Source of the DNA: an uncultured Isosphaeraceae bacterium
GTDB lineage: Bacteria > Planctomycetota > Planctomycetia > Isosphaerales > Isosphaeraceae
Direction of reading: 5' to 3'
DNA: 64,000 nt
Assembly (NCBI GenBank): GCA_945957605.1
Contig: CAMFLR010000004.1
Coordinates: 585,418-649,417 of the forward strand
Part shown: in pieces, positions 9,103 through 17,752 of the stretch
Layout of the letters: each line of letters starts with the position of its first letter
How positions within the stretch are numbered: position 1 is the stretch's first letter
The notes under the pieces: model-generated
What the model saw: the letters and a program-made list of their open reading frames with translations, nothing else
What the model was told of the DNA's origin: nothing
Database searches by the model: none
Translations under genes and position numbers: made by a program

Positions 9103-10071
9103 TCAGGGAACGGGAATCGTGTCGAGAATCCGACCAATCAGATCATCGGGGCCGAGCCCTTCGGCATCGGCCTCGTAACTTACCACCAATCGGTGGCGAA
9201 GCACATCACGCGCCAGGCTTTTCACGTCGTGCGGTGTGACGTAGTCGCGGTCCGACAGCAACGCATGACCACGCGACGCTGCAACAAGCGCTAGCGAAGC
9301 CCGAGGGCTTGCGCCAAGTTCGATGTACGGCGAAATGTCGAGACCGTAGCGTTCCGGGTCGCGAGTGGCACGCACCAGGTCGACGATATAACCCTTGATC
9401 GCATCGGCAACACGCACTGCTTCGGCCTGCGATCGAAGTGCACGCACTTCGGCCGGGCCAACGAGCGGCGGTTCATCACCCCGCGCTTCGGGCGGGCTCA
9501 GGTCGAGCATCGCCAACTCGGCGGCGCGATCGGGATACGTCACCGTCAGTTTGAGCAAGAAACGGTCGAGCTGCGCCTCGGGCAGTGGGTATGTACCTTC
9601 ATGCTCGACCGGATTTTGCGTCGCCAGAACCCAGAATGGATCGGGCAGACGAACGGTTTCGTCGCCGATCGTTACCTGACCTTCTTGCATCGCTTCGAGC
9701 AATGCGCTTTGCACCTTGGCCGGCGCGCGATTGATTTCGTCAGCCAGCAAAACGCTGGTGATGATAGGACCGGGCCGGACGTCAAACGTGCCCGTATCGG
9801 GGCGATAGATTTGCGTACCGGTCAGGTCGGCGGGGAGCAGGTCGGGAGTGAACTGGATGCGGCGGAACGGCAGATCTAGAGCGCGGGCGATCGAGCGAAT
9901 CGCGCGGGTTTTGGCGAGGCCGGGTACGCCTTCGAGCAATACGTGCCCACCCGCCAGAAGCGCGATAATCAGGCGTTCAAGGAGCGGCCGTTGACCAACG
10001 ACGTCGCGTTCCAGCCGATCAATGAGGTCGTGCAGCACGCGAGGGGCGGGGAGGGTTTCGCTCAGTGACAC
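9103..10071 (-). CDS. MoxR-family AAA+ ATPase
   Basis: A 322-residue protein of typical MoxR length. It has Walker A EGVPGLAKT, Walker B LLADEINRAP, PAKVQSALLEAMQEGQV, the sensor-1 stretch VLATQNPVEHEGTYPLPEAQLDRF, and the C-terminal lid ASPRASLALVAASRGHAL. MoxR ATPases act as chaperones that load cofactors or remodel complexes, often with DUF58/VWA partners, but no such partner is next to it here. The start is a GTG at 10071 with only a weak GGA upstream. A terminator-like hairpin ends 11 nt before the start codon. Confidence 0.93.
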   Translation of the reverse strand: MSLSETLPAPRVLHDLIDRLERDVVGQRPLLERLIIALLAGGHVLLEGVPGLAKTRAIRSIARALDLPFRRIQFTPDLLPADLTGTQIYRPDTGTFDVRPGPIITSVLLADEINRAPAKVQSALLEAMQEGQVTIGDETVRLPDPFWVLATQNPVEHEGTYPLPEAQLDRFLLKLTVTYPDRAAELAMLDLSPPEARGDEPPLVGPAEVRALRSQAEAVRVADAIKGYIVDLVRATRDPERYGLDISPYIELGASPRASLALVAASRGHALLSDRDYVTPHDVKSLARDVLRHRLVVSYEADAEGLGPDDLIGRILDTIPVP

Positions 10072-10082
10072 GATGGGCGTCC

Positions 10083-10116
10083 AAAAAAACGGCCCGCCTC
10101 GGTGTCCGGGCGGGCC
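10083..10116 (-). terminator. Rho-independent terminator after the FHA gene
   Basis: On the minus strand an 8-bp perfect GC stem (GGCCCGCC with GGCGGGCC, plus one G-T pair) is followed by seven T. It lies about 35 nt after the FHA stop codon and its T-run ends 11 nt before the moxR GTG. It should terminate the FHA transcript or attenuate read-through into moxR. Confidence 0.85.
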
Positions 10117-10152
10117 TCGAAAGGTCGGATGACGAGCCGCGTCGATGTTCGA

Positions 10153-10944
10153 TCAATTCTGCTGTTTGCGGCGTTCCATCATCTTGCGGAGAATATCCTG
10201 CGCAGCGTCACTGGTGTCCTTGTAAACCGGCTTGGCAGGACCACCGGCGGCTGGCTCTTCTTTCTTCTTCTTGACGTAGAACGGGTTGCTCTCGTCGATG
10301 AATTCATCCGGCATATCGTCCGGATTCGGCGATTCGTTTTCATCGTCATCGCTGTCGGAATCGTCGTCGTCTTCATCGCTCGAGTCGAGGCGTTCGTACC
10401 CTTCGTCGTCGCTATCATCGGTCGTCTGCGCCGGTGCGGGAGTGGAAGCGGGCGCATTCTTCGCCGCGTTCGCCTCGGTCGTGAACGCAGCGATCGTGAT
10501 GGTGTCGCCGCCGTACACGCCCGACGGGCTTTCGGGTGTCGGCTTTTGATTATCGGAGACGAGCCACGAGTCAATATCGTCGCTCGACGCATCATCCAGC
10601 GACTTAACGGTCTTAGGCGGCGGAGCCGGCTTGGCGACTTCGGCCGGAGCGCCTTGAATTGAGACGGCAAATGTCAAAGGGCCAACCTGCACAAGGTCGC
10701 CATTCTTGAGGTTAGCGGCGGCGGTGATGGCGCGGCCGTTGACCAAAGTGCCGTTACGACTTCCCAGGTCGGCAACCGATACGCCCGTCGGCGAGACCGT
10801 GAATTCCGCGTGTTCGCGGCTCACCTGTTCGCTATTCGGTCGAAGGTGGCACGTTTCGCCTCTGCCAATCTTGAAGCGGGGGCCGAGCAGAGGGATCGTT
10901 TTCCCCTCCGGCTTTCCCTGTACGACGACAAGTTGAACTTTCAT
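10153..10944 (-). CDS. FHA domain protein with acidic low-complexity linker
   Basis: A 263-residue cytoplasmic protein from ATG 10944 (MKVQLVVVQGKPEGK); an upstream in-frame ATG at 10974 adds ten unlikely residues. Residues about 1-95 are a forkhead-associated phosphothreonine-binding domain with FKIGRGE, SREHAEF, DLGSRNGTLVN and LKNGDLVQVG. A Pro/Ala linker follows, then a strikingly acidic stretch (DDSDDEGYERLDSSDEDDD and beyond), a KKKKEE patch and a short helical end (AAQDILRKMMERRKQ). FHA domains read Ser/Thr kinase signals, which planctomycetes use heavily. It is followed by its own terminator. Confidence 0.9.
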   Translation of the reverse strand: MKVQLVVVQGKPEGKTIPLLGPRFKIGRGETCHLRPNSEQVSREHAEFTVSPTGVSVADLGSRNGTLVNGRAITAAANLKNGDLVQVGPLTFAVSIQGAPAEVAKPAPPPKTVKSLDDASSDDIDSWLVSDNQKPTPESPSGVYGGDTITIAAFTTEANAAKNAPASTPAPAQTTDDSDDEGYERLDSSDEDDDDSDSDDDENESPNPDDMPDEFIDESNPFYVKKKKEEPAAGGPAKPVYKDTSDAAQDILRKMMERRKQQN

Positions 10945-11239
10945 GGTTTTCGTCCCGACCATCAAGGTCAACAACGGCGAAGGGTGGAGGAGATATCGCG
11001 CTTCACTGCCGGCGAATCTTCAAGGGAACCGCAAGACGCAACGTTCGACCCGGCCTGAATGGGAGGCGTCCGGCCGAATTGCTCGGGACCGGTGCACCAT
11101 GACACGATAGCTGCATCATAGCCGCGAAGTCATAACCCAAACAAGCTATCACCGAAACATTGAAAACCTCACGTTTTCCCGCCGCAACCGCTCTTTAGGC
11201 ATTCATCGGCAGATGCCGCGTCTCTGATACAACATACGT

Positions 11240-11986
11240 TTACCGTTTCTCAATCCAGGCGCGCGAACGGTAAATGTTCGCTTCGAGTTGCGCGGCGAAA
11301 TCACGCATTTCTCGATCGATTTCGGCCTGAATTGGCGTGCATTCGAGCGCTCTCGGCAGCGCATCGGCCAACAGCCGTGCCCAGTAAAGCCTACCGGTCT
11401 CGGCAACCCCCAGTTGGGCAGCTCCGGCAAGCTCGGGCGTCGTCGCCGACTGTTCGAGCAAGAGCGAGCCATGTTGCAAAACTGCACCCGCGCGGCGACG
11501 CTGCGCGCTGCCCACAAGCTTCACCGGTCCGGCGACGACATCATTATCGTCACGATCGGCAAAACAGAGAAAGGGCTTCTCATCAGACGCTTCGCCACCG
11601 CTCGAACCGCGACGATCGGCCGAAACGCCGTGCGCGGCAAGCAACGTGGCGATCTCCGAATGCACCGCGCGATAGAGGTCGTTCGTATGTCGAGCGAGTG
11701 GGTGCTGCTTGGGGATGACGATTGCGTACGTCACCTCGTGATCGTGCCAGAGCGCACCGCCGCCGGTCGGTCGGCGAACGACCGCAACTTCGCGCCAGCG
11801 ATCTTCGCGTTCGATCAGATTTCGGCTTTGAAAGTAGCCGAGACTGAGTGTGGGCTCGAGCCAGCCGTAGATGCGGAGAATCGCGGCGGATGGATCGGCG
11901 GCGACGCGCTCCAGAAGCGCCTCGTCGAGAGCCATGTTTGCCGGACCGGTCGCTTCCTCGTACGGCAAAACGAGGCAGGGGAGCAT
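11240..11986 (-). CDS. Lipoate--protein ligase A family protein
   Basis: A 248-residue protein of the biotin/lipoate A/B ligase superfamily. It has EEATGPANMALDEALL, LRIYGWLEPTLSLGYFQ, the lipoyl-binding motif RRPTGGGALWHD, and the catalytic-lysine region GPVKLVGSAQRRR followed by VLQHGSLLL. The acyl-carrier C-terminal domain of long LplA proteins is absent, so it could be a ligase, a LipM/LipL-type octanoyl transferase or an amidotransferase. It is the last gene of a same-strand run starting with gcvT and gcvH. Lipoylation of GcvH is therefore its most likely job, which is inference. An AAGGAA precedes the ATG. Confidence 0.85.
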   Translation of the reverse strand: MLPCLVLPYEEATGPANMALDEALLERVAADPSAAILRIYGWLEPTLSLGYFQSRNLIEREDRWREVAVVRRPTGGGALWHDHEVTYAIVIPKQHPLARHTNDLYRAVHSEIATLLAAHGVSADRRGSSGGEASDEKPFLCFADRDDNDVVAGPVKLVGSAQRRRAGAVLQHGSLLLEQSATTPELAGAAQLGVAETGRLYWARLLADALPRALECTPIQAEIDREMRDFAAQLEANIYRSRAWIEKR

Positions 11987-12006
11987 TCAGCAATTCCTTC
12001 CAAGAT

Positions 12007-13629
12007 TCACGCGGGCGTATCGCGCGCAACGTCATACCGCAGGAAGGCAAATGCCATCAGCGGGATCAAGATCGAGGCGAATAGACACGCCACAACCAAC
12101 GCCGCCGCGAATCCAACAAACCTCCCCGCGCCGAAGAGATAGACGACGCCCACACCGACCAGCGCAGACACTCCCAGCGTAACCGCGAGCGAGAAGATCT
12201 TGGCGAGCATCAGGAAAATCTGCCGTCCAAACGCCGAGACATCGGCCGGATTCGCCGCCGCCATCCGCGTTGGGAAGAACAGGAACAGCAGGTTTTCGAT
12301 ACCGATGAGGAGGAATATCGCTGGGAGTCCAATTGCGGCAGCGATGAGATGCTCGGCCTGAAAGCCTTCGCGAATCACCGCCATGCACGCGACGCCCACC
12401 ATCTGGGGAACCCAGATCATCAGCACAGGGGTGAGCACCTGGCCGATCACCAGCGCGATGGGAGAGGTTGGCAGCGTCTTCAATACTTCCATGCGATCGA
12501 CATCGCCGCGGAAGTCAAACGCGATCATCGGTGTCAGCATCACCGTGAACCAAAGGCCCATCCCCAGCGAGAGGAAAATCGAATCCTGCGGGCGGTTCGG
12601 CATCGGTGGGATCAAGAAGATCGGCAGCAGCACGACGGCGAAAACGAGTAACATCCGCCAGGGGGATCGCAGGGCAGACGCGAGTTGCCGCCAAAGAATC
12701 GGCCCTGCGCCGCCCAACCAAGGCAGCATTGCCAGTTTGAAACCGGTTTTCACCGGCTTGGTACTCGAAGCAACAAGCCCACCCTTGCGGACGCGCAGCA
12801 TGCGCTGATACATCTTCTCGCTACTCGCCGCCGAGCTTTCGAGATACTGCGCATCGGTGACGAAGACGAGCAAGCCCATCGCGAAGGTCATCGCCGCACA
12901 AACGGCAGCCCAGCCAATCATATCTGGCCAGATTCGCTCGGCGGTGAATGTCTCCACAAACGGCCGCATTGGCATCGACGCATACTTGATGACCGGCGAT
13001 GCTTCCACTCGCGCCAGCATCTCGCTGGGCGTCAGTTCCATGAACGAACGTCCGAGGCTAATGAGCGCGGCGGCCAGAAGTATCGCGACGAGGCCAAGTG
13101 CTAAGCGGCGACGAAATGTGCGCGCCATCGCGCCGAATGCTTCGGCGGCAAGGCTAACGGCCATCCCCATCAGATGGAAAAACAGCAGGACGAAAAGCAG
13201 GCCAACGTATGCCTGCAACGGCCGCCGATTTCCTTGACCAAAGCCAACCGAGATGAAGATCGTCGAAATCGCGCAGCCAAGCACCACGCCGATAATTTTG
13301 AATCGCAAAAGCGACTTGCGCGAAAACGGCGCGGGGAATAGAAACCCAATTTCGGCCGGCGTGAAATAGAGGACGCGCTCGCCCGTCGAGAGTGCGATCG
13401 ACAGGATGGCGTACAGCAGCAATCCCAGCGGTCCAAAGCGCCGCATCGTGGCGGGATCGACGCTCGATTGGGATCGAGGCGCGAAGAAAACCGACAGAAT
13501 CCAGGGCACAAAAACCAACATGCCAACGAGCGTGAAGAGGATCCCCTTCACGCTTCGCAGCGTTTTGCCCCAGCGTCTGAGCAGTCCCTTCGTGCGGAGA
13601 AAATGCAGCAGCAGTAGCGCTCGGTCCAT
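12007..13629 (-). CDS. ABC transporter permease, 12-TM exporter type
   Basis: A multipass membrane protein of about 540 residues from ATG 13629 (MDRALLLLHFLRTKG); the open frame extends 11 codons further into the preceding gene. Roughly a dozen hydrophobic segments can be seen, such as GILFTLVGMLVFVPWILSVF near the start and GVSALVGVGVVYLFGA near the end. Two larger soluble loops surround the middle. It resembles the putative ABC exporter permeases of Gram-positives and planctomycetes. It starts 4 nt after the stop of the ATPase at 13634, with AAGG upstream, so the two form one transporter. The substrate is unknown. Confidence 0.8.
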   Translation of the reverse strand: MDRALLLLHFLRTKGLLRRWGKTLRSVKGILFTLVGMLVFVPWILSVFFAPRSQSSVDPATMRRFGPLGLLLYAILSIALSTGERVLYFTPAEIGFLFPAPFSRKSLLRFKIIGVVLGCAISTIFISVGFGQGNRRPLQAYVGLLFVLLFFHLMGMAVSLAAEAFGAMARTFRRRLALGLVAILLAAALISLGRSFMELTPSEMLARVEASPVIKYASMPMRPFVETFTAERIWPDMIGWAAVCAAMTFAMGLLVFVTDAQYLESSAASSEKMYQRMLRVRKGGLVASSTKPVKTGFKLAMLPWLGGAGPILWRQLASALRSPWRMLLVFAVVLLPIFLIPPMPNRPQDSIFLSLGMGLWFTVMLTPMIAFDFRGDVDRMEVLKTLPTSPIALVIGQVLTPVLMIWVPQMVGVACMAVIREGFQAEHLIAAAIGLPAIFLLIGIENLLFLFFPTRMAAANPADVSAFGRQIFLMLAKIFSLAVTLGVSALVGVGVVYLFGAGRFVGFAAALVVACLFASILIPLMAFAFLRYDVARDTPA

Positions 13630-13633
13630 CGCC

Positions 13634-14410
13634 TTACGCCCCTTCGCCGCTGGGTTCCACAACCGGCGTCTCTTCCTGCATCGGCGCTTCGATTAAGCGG
13701 AAGAACAGGTCTTCCAGCGTCTCATGCCGTCCCGAATCGTCGAGCTTGCTTCGCATCTCTGCGAGCGTGCCGCGCAGGAGCATTTTGCCGCGATTCATGA
13801 TCAGAAACGAAGTGCACAAATCCTCGACCAGCGAAAGCAGGTGCGAGCTGATCATGATCGCTGCGCCCGCCTCGGCGCGGCTGCGAATCGACGATTGCAT
13901 CGTTCGAATCCCGCGCGGATCGAGACCGGTCAGCGGTTCGTCGAGCATGATCGCCGACGGGTTATGCAGATACCCGCAGGAAATCGCCACCTTTTGCCGC
14001 ATCCCGCGCGAGAGGCCGGCGGTCGCCTCGTTTTTCTTTTCGGTCAGCTCGAATTGTTCGAGTAAATCGTTGGCACGATCGGTCCATTCGGGACCAATCC
14101 GGTACGTCGCCGCGACGAACTGAAAATGCTCCCAGATCGTCAGGTTATCGAACAGGTGCGGGTCGTCGGGAACGTAGGCGAGTTCTTGCTTGGCCTTAAC
14201 TGGGTCGTGGGCGACGTCATGACCGCCGATGAATAGCCGCCCGCGCGTCGGCTGGATAATGCCGGCGAGCGAGCGCATCGTGGTGGTTTTGCCCGCACCG
14301 TTGGGACCGCAGAGGCCGAGAATCTCGCCAGGCGCGACGCGAAATGTCAGCCCGGAAACCGCGACGGTCTTGTCGTAGATCTTGTGAAAGTCTTCAACCG
14401 CAATCGACAC
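13634..14410 (-). CDS. ABC transporter ATP-binding protein
   Basis: A 258-residue single-domain ATPase. Walker A is GPNGAGKTT, the Q-loop region lies in YVPDDPHLFDNLTIWEH, the signature is AGLSRGMRQK, Walker B is AIMLDEPLTGLDPRG, and the switch His is in ISSHLLSLVEDLC. The sequence is of the CcmA/drug-export class. It pairs with the permease directly downstream. It begins 42 nt after the gcvPB stop on the same strand, so it may be read from the glycine-cleavage transcript, though a functional link is not obvious. Confidence 0.92.
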   Translation of the reverse strand: MSIAVEDFHKIYDKTVAVSGLTFRVAPGEILGLCGPNGAGKTTTMRSLAGIIQPTRGRLFIGGHDVAHDPVKAKQELAYVPDDPHLFDNLTIWEHFQFVAATYRIGPEWTDRANDLLEQFELTEKKNEATAGLSRGMRQKVAISCGYLHNPSAIMLDEPLTGLDPRGIRTMQSSIRSRAEAGAAIMISSHLLSLVEDLCTSFLIMNRGKMLLRGTLAEMRSKLDDSGRHETLEDLFFRLIEAPMQEETPVVEPSGEGA

Positions 14411-14452
14411 CGGCCGCTCCTCGGGTTCTCCGGCTCGAAATCAGGTCGCATC

Positions 14453-15916
14453 TCAACGCGCGGGGGGCTTCCACGAGAGTATGGGATTCCGCGCGGCGGT
14501 GACCTCATCCGGCCGATTCACTGGCGTATTCAGGGGTGCATCATGCAACACTTCGGGCGATTCTTGCGCAATGGCGAGCAGCGCCTTGGCGAACGCGTCG
14601 AGCGTCTCGCGGCTTTCGGTCTCCGTAGGCTCGACCATCAGCGCCTCGGGTACGATCAGAGGGAAATAGACCGTCGGCGCGTGGTACCCATAATCAAGCA
14701 AACGCTTCGCAATGTCCATCGCCCGCACGCCGCGTTCTTTCGCGAGGCCCCGAGCCGTCGCAACAAACTCGTGCATGCAGCGGTCGCCATAGGGGACCGG
14801 ATAGACGTCCTTGACGAGCGACATCAGGTAGTTCGCGTTCAGCACCGCATGTTTGGCAACATTTTTGAGACCATCCGGCCCCTGGCTGCGAATGTAGCAA
14901 TATGCCCGGAACAGCACGCCGGTGTTGCCAAAAAATGCTCGCACGCGACCGATCGACTTGGGGCGATCGTAATCGAGCCGGTAAGTCTGGTCGGGACCTT
15001 TTGCCACGACCGGCGCGGGGAGATACGGAGCAAGGAAGTCACGAACCGCAATCGGTCCCGCTCCCGGTCCACCGCCGCCGTGCGGGCCCGAAAACGTTTT
15101 GTGCGGGTTGTAATGCATCAGGTCGGCGCCCATATCGCCGGGACGCACCACGCCGAGAATCGCGTTCATGTTGGCGCCGTCGAGATAGAGCAATGCGCCC
15201 TTCTCATGGAGCAATCGCGCAATCTCGCCAACCTGTGGGTCGAACAATCCCACCGTGCTGGGATTTGTGATCATAAAAACAGCGGTCTGACCGTCGATGT
15301 TTTTCTTCAGCTCGTCGAGATCGACAAATCCGCGGGCGTCGCTCTTGATCGTCTGCACTTCGAACCCGGCAAGCGTAGCCGACGCGGGATTCGTGCCGTG
15401 CGAGCTATCGGGAACAAGCACCTTCGTGCGCTTCTCGCCGCGATCGCGGAAATACGCCGCCGCGACGAGCAGCGCCGTCATTTCGCCATGCGCACCGGCC
15501 GCCGGTTGAAGGCTGACCGCATGCAGGCCGGCGATTTCGGCGAGATACGATTGAAGATCGTAGAGGATCGCGAGCAGCCCTTGAAGCGTCGATTCAGACT
15601 GATAGGGATGTTGCGCGGCCATGCCGGGGAAATTCGCCAGCCGCTCGTTTCGCTTGGGGTTGTACTTCATCGTACATGAGCCAAGCGGATAGAAATTCGC
15701 ATCAATCGACATGTTCAATGTCGACAGATTTGTATAATGGCGAACGACGTCGAGTTCGCTCAGTTCGGGAAGCTCGGGCGGGGCTTCGTCGCGAAATCCG
15801 GCTGGAATCAGCGCGTCGAGCGAGACTTCCGGAACGTCGAGCTTGGGGAAAATCGCAGTCGCGCGACCGGGCCGACTGGATTCGAACAAGAGCGGTACAG
15901 GATGAGGATTATGCAT
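14453..15916 (-). CDS. gcvPB: Glycine dehydrogenase (decarboxylating) subunit 2
   Basis: A 487-residue PLP subunit of the split P-protein. With GcvPA it decarboxylates glycine and passes aminomethyl to lipoyl-GcvH. The PLP lysine lies in YNPHKTFSGPHGGGGPGAG. Other family marks are FYPLGSCTMKYNPK, GMAAQHPYQ, LQPAAGAHGEMTAL, DSSHGTNPASA and FMITNPSTVGLFD. Length is normal for the two-subunit form. It follows gcvPA by 48 nt. The start is ATG 15916; no clear Shine-Dalgarno precedes it. Confidence 0.96.
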   Translation of the reverse strand: MHNPHPVPLLFESSRPGRATAIFPKLDVPEVSLDALIPAGFRDEAPPELPELSELDVVRHYTNLSTLNMSIDANFYPLGSCTMKYNPKRNERLANFPGMAAQHPYQSESTLQGLLAILYDLQSYLAEIAGLHAVSLQPAAGAHGEMTALLVAAAYFRDRGEKRTKVLVPDSSHGTNPASATLAGFEVQTIKSDARGFVDLDELKKNIDGQTAVFMITNPSTVGLFDPQVGEIARLLHEKGALLYLDGANMNAILGVVRPGDMGADLMHYNPHKTFSGPHGGGGPGAGPIAVRDFLAPYLPAPVVAKGPDQTYRLDYDRPKSIGRVRAFFGNTGVLFRAYCYIRSQGPDGLKNVAKHAVLNANYLMSLVKDVYPVPYGDRCMHEFVATARGLAKERGVRAMDIAKRLLDYGYHAPTVYFPLIVPEALMVEPTETESRETLDAFAKALLAIAQESPEVLHDAPLNTPVNRPDEVTAARNPILSWKPPAR

Positions 15917-15964
15917 GTCGATGAATGGGATTCGCCGGTGAATCGTGGGTTGTAAGCGATCGGC

Positions 15965-17311
15965 TTAGGCCAGGGCCGCGATGTACGCACGCACGAGCGC
16001 ATCGATCTCGGCGCGGGTGCGTTTTTCGGTGACGGCGATCAAAATTCCATCGGGCATCTCGGGATACCAACCGCCGATCGCCACGCCGCCGTGAATTCCC
16101 ATCTTGCCGACATCGGCCAGCACGCGGTTGGCATCACGACCCACGCGAATGACGAATTCCTTGAAGAACGGCGTCTCGAACGCGAGCGAAACACCGGCGA
16201 TCTTCGTCAATTGTTCGGCCGCGTAGTGAGCCTTGCGCGTCGATAACTCCGCCGCCTGCCGCAAGCCCGAAGGGCCGACAACGGCGAGATAAATCGCAGC
16301 GCGAAGCGCCAGTAATCCTTGATTCGTGCAGATGTTCGACGTCGCCTTTTCGCGACGAATATGCTGCTCGCGCGTCTGCAAGGTCAGCGTGTAGCACCGC
16401 TTGCCGTTGCGATCTTTCGTCTCACCAGCGACGCGTCCTGGCATCTTCCGAACATAAGCCTCTCGGCAGGCCAGAATCCCGAGATACGGCCCGCCATAGT
16501 TGAGGTGATTGCCGAGCGATTGCCCCTCGGCCACCACAATATCGGCACCATAATCGCCAGGCCGTTTGAGCAAGCCGAGGCTGATGGGATCGACACTCAG
16601 AACCGCGAGTGCACCGCGATCGTGCGCTGCTTTGATGAGCGCCTCGACATCTTCGAGGCCGCCGAAGAAGTTGGGCTGCTGGATAATCACCGCGGCGGTT
16701 TCGTCGGTCAACGCGGCGGCCACGTCGGCCGGATCGATTCGGCCGTTGCGTGGTGAAACCGTAACCAGTTCGAGTTCAAGGTGAGCAAGATAGGTCGCAA
16801 GAATCTGGCGATACTCAGGGTGAACCGTTCCGGCGACGACGATTCGCCCATGGCGCTGGGTGACCGAAATGCTCATGAGCATCGCTTCGGCCACGGCCGA
16901 CCCGCCGTCGTAAAGACTGGCGTTCGACACATCCATGCGCGTAAGTTGCGTAATCAGCGTTTGATATTCAAACGTCGCCTGCAACGTCCCCTGGCTCGCT
17001 TCGGCCTGGTAGGGCGTGTAGGCCGTGTAGTACTCGCCGCGCGATGCGAGTTGATCGACCACCGCCGGAACGAAGTGATCGTAACTCCCCGCACCCAGGA
17101 AGCACGGGCGTTTGTCGGCACCGATGTTCCGGGCCAGCAGGTCGCCGACTTCACCCGTTAGCTCCTGCTCTGAAAGGGCAGGGGGGATTGCCAGCGGGCG
17201 GTCGAGGCGAAACTCGGGAGGCACGAGGTCGAACAGGCCGTCGAGGGAGTCGAGACCGATCGCCGCCAGCATTTGCGCAACGTCGTCGTCAGTATTCGCG
17301 ATATAAGCCAT
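15965..17311 (-). CDS. gcvPA: Glycine dehydrogenase (decarboxylating) subunit 1
   Basis: A 448-residue partner of GcvPB, equivalent to the N-terminal half of single-chain GcvP. Recognisable stretches are CFLGAGSYDHFVPAVVDQL, YYTAYTPYQAEASQGTLQ, FEYQTLITQLTRMDVSNAS, YDGGSAVAEAMLMS, GGPYLGILACREAYVRKMPG and SNICTNQGLLALRAAIYL. It sits between gcvH and gcvPB on the minus strand. GAAGGAA lies upstream of the ATG. The split arrangement matches planctomycetes, Gram-positives and Thermotogae rather than Enterobacteria. Confidence 0.96.
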   Translation of the reverse strand: MAYIANTDDDVAQMLAAIGLDSLDGLFDLVPPEFRLDRPLAIPPALSEQELTGEVGDLLARNIGADKRPCFLGAGSYDHFVPAVVDQLASRGEYYTAYTPYQAEASQGTLQATFEYQTLITQLTRMDVSNASLYDGGSAVAEAMLMSISVTQRHGRIVVAGTVHPEYRQILATYLAHLELELVTVSPRNGRIDPADVAAALTDETAAVIIQQPNFFGGLEDVEALIKAAHDRGALAVLSVDPISLGLLKRPGDYGADIVVAEGQSLGNHLNYGGPYLGILACREAYVRKMPGRVAGETKDRNGKRCYTLTLQTREQHIRREKATSNICTNQGLLALRAAIYLAVVGPSGLRQAAELSTRKAHYAAEQLTKIAGVSLAFETPFFKEFVIRVGRDANRVLADVGKMGIHGGVAIGGWYPEMPDGILIAVTEKRTRAEIDALVRAYIAALA

Positions 17312-17362
17312 CGTAAATCAGCGTTCCTTCAGTGCGTCGTTCAACCTCGGCGATCGTGTCGG

Positions 17363-17752
17363 TCAATGAGCCTCGTCGGCAACCTGACGGTCGTAGCTGG
17401 CGGCGTCAAGCAGCGCACTGACGCTCGAAGGATCGTCGACCTTCACCTTGATCAACCAGCCGGCGGTGTAAGGATCGTCCGCGAGCTTGGTCACGTCGGT
17501 CTTGATCGTGTCGTTGATCGCCACAACCTCGCCGCTCACGGGCGCATAAAGGTCGCTCACCGCCTTGACGCTCTCGATCTCACCGAAGCTCTTGCCAGCC
17601 GTCAGTTTTTTGCCGACGGCGGGAAGGTCGATCATGATGAGGTCGGTCAACTGGTCGACCGCAAAACGGCTGATACCGATCGTGGCGATATCGCCCTCGA
17701 GTTGAACCCACTCGTGAGTCGCCGCATAGCGCAAGGTCTTCGGGTCGATCAT
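17363..17752 (-). CDS. gcvH: Glycine cleavage system H protein
   Basis: A 129-residue lipoyl carrier shuttling the aminomethyl group between the P, T and L proteins. The lipoylated lysine is K63 in GEIESVKAVSDLYAPVSG, and THEWVQLEGDIATIGI marks the N-terminus. Length is typical. Its ATG overlaps the gcvT stop by 4 nt (17749-17752), which implies translational coupling. The lipoate ligase-like gene at 11240 on the same strand is the plausible modifying enzyme. Confidence 0.96.
   Translation of the reverse strand: MIDPKTLRYAATHEWVQLEGDIATIGISRFAVDQLTDLIMIDLPAVGKKLTAGKSFGEIESVKAVSDLYAPVSGEVVAINDTIKTDVTKLADDPYTAGWLIKVKVDDPSSVSALLDAASYDRQVADEAH

Noticed and set aside
14384..15679. 431-codon plus frame opposite gcvPB
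   Set aside because: It is antisense to a clear PLP enzyme with all signatures; the translation shows no motif.
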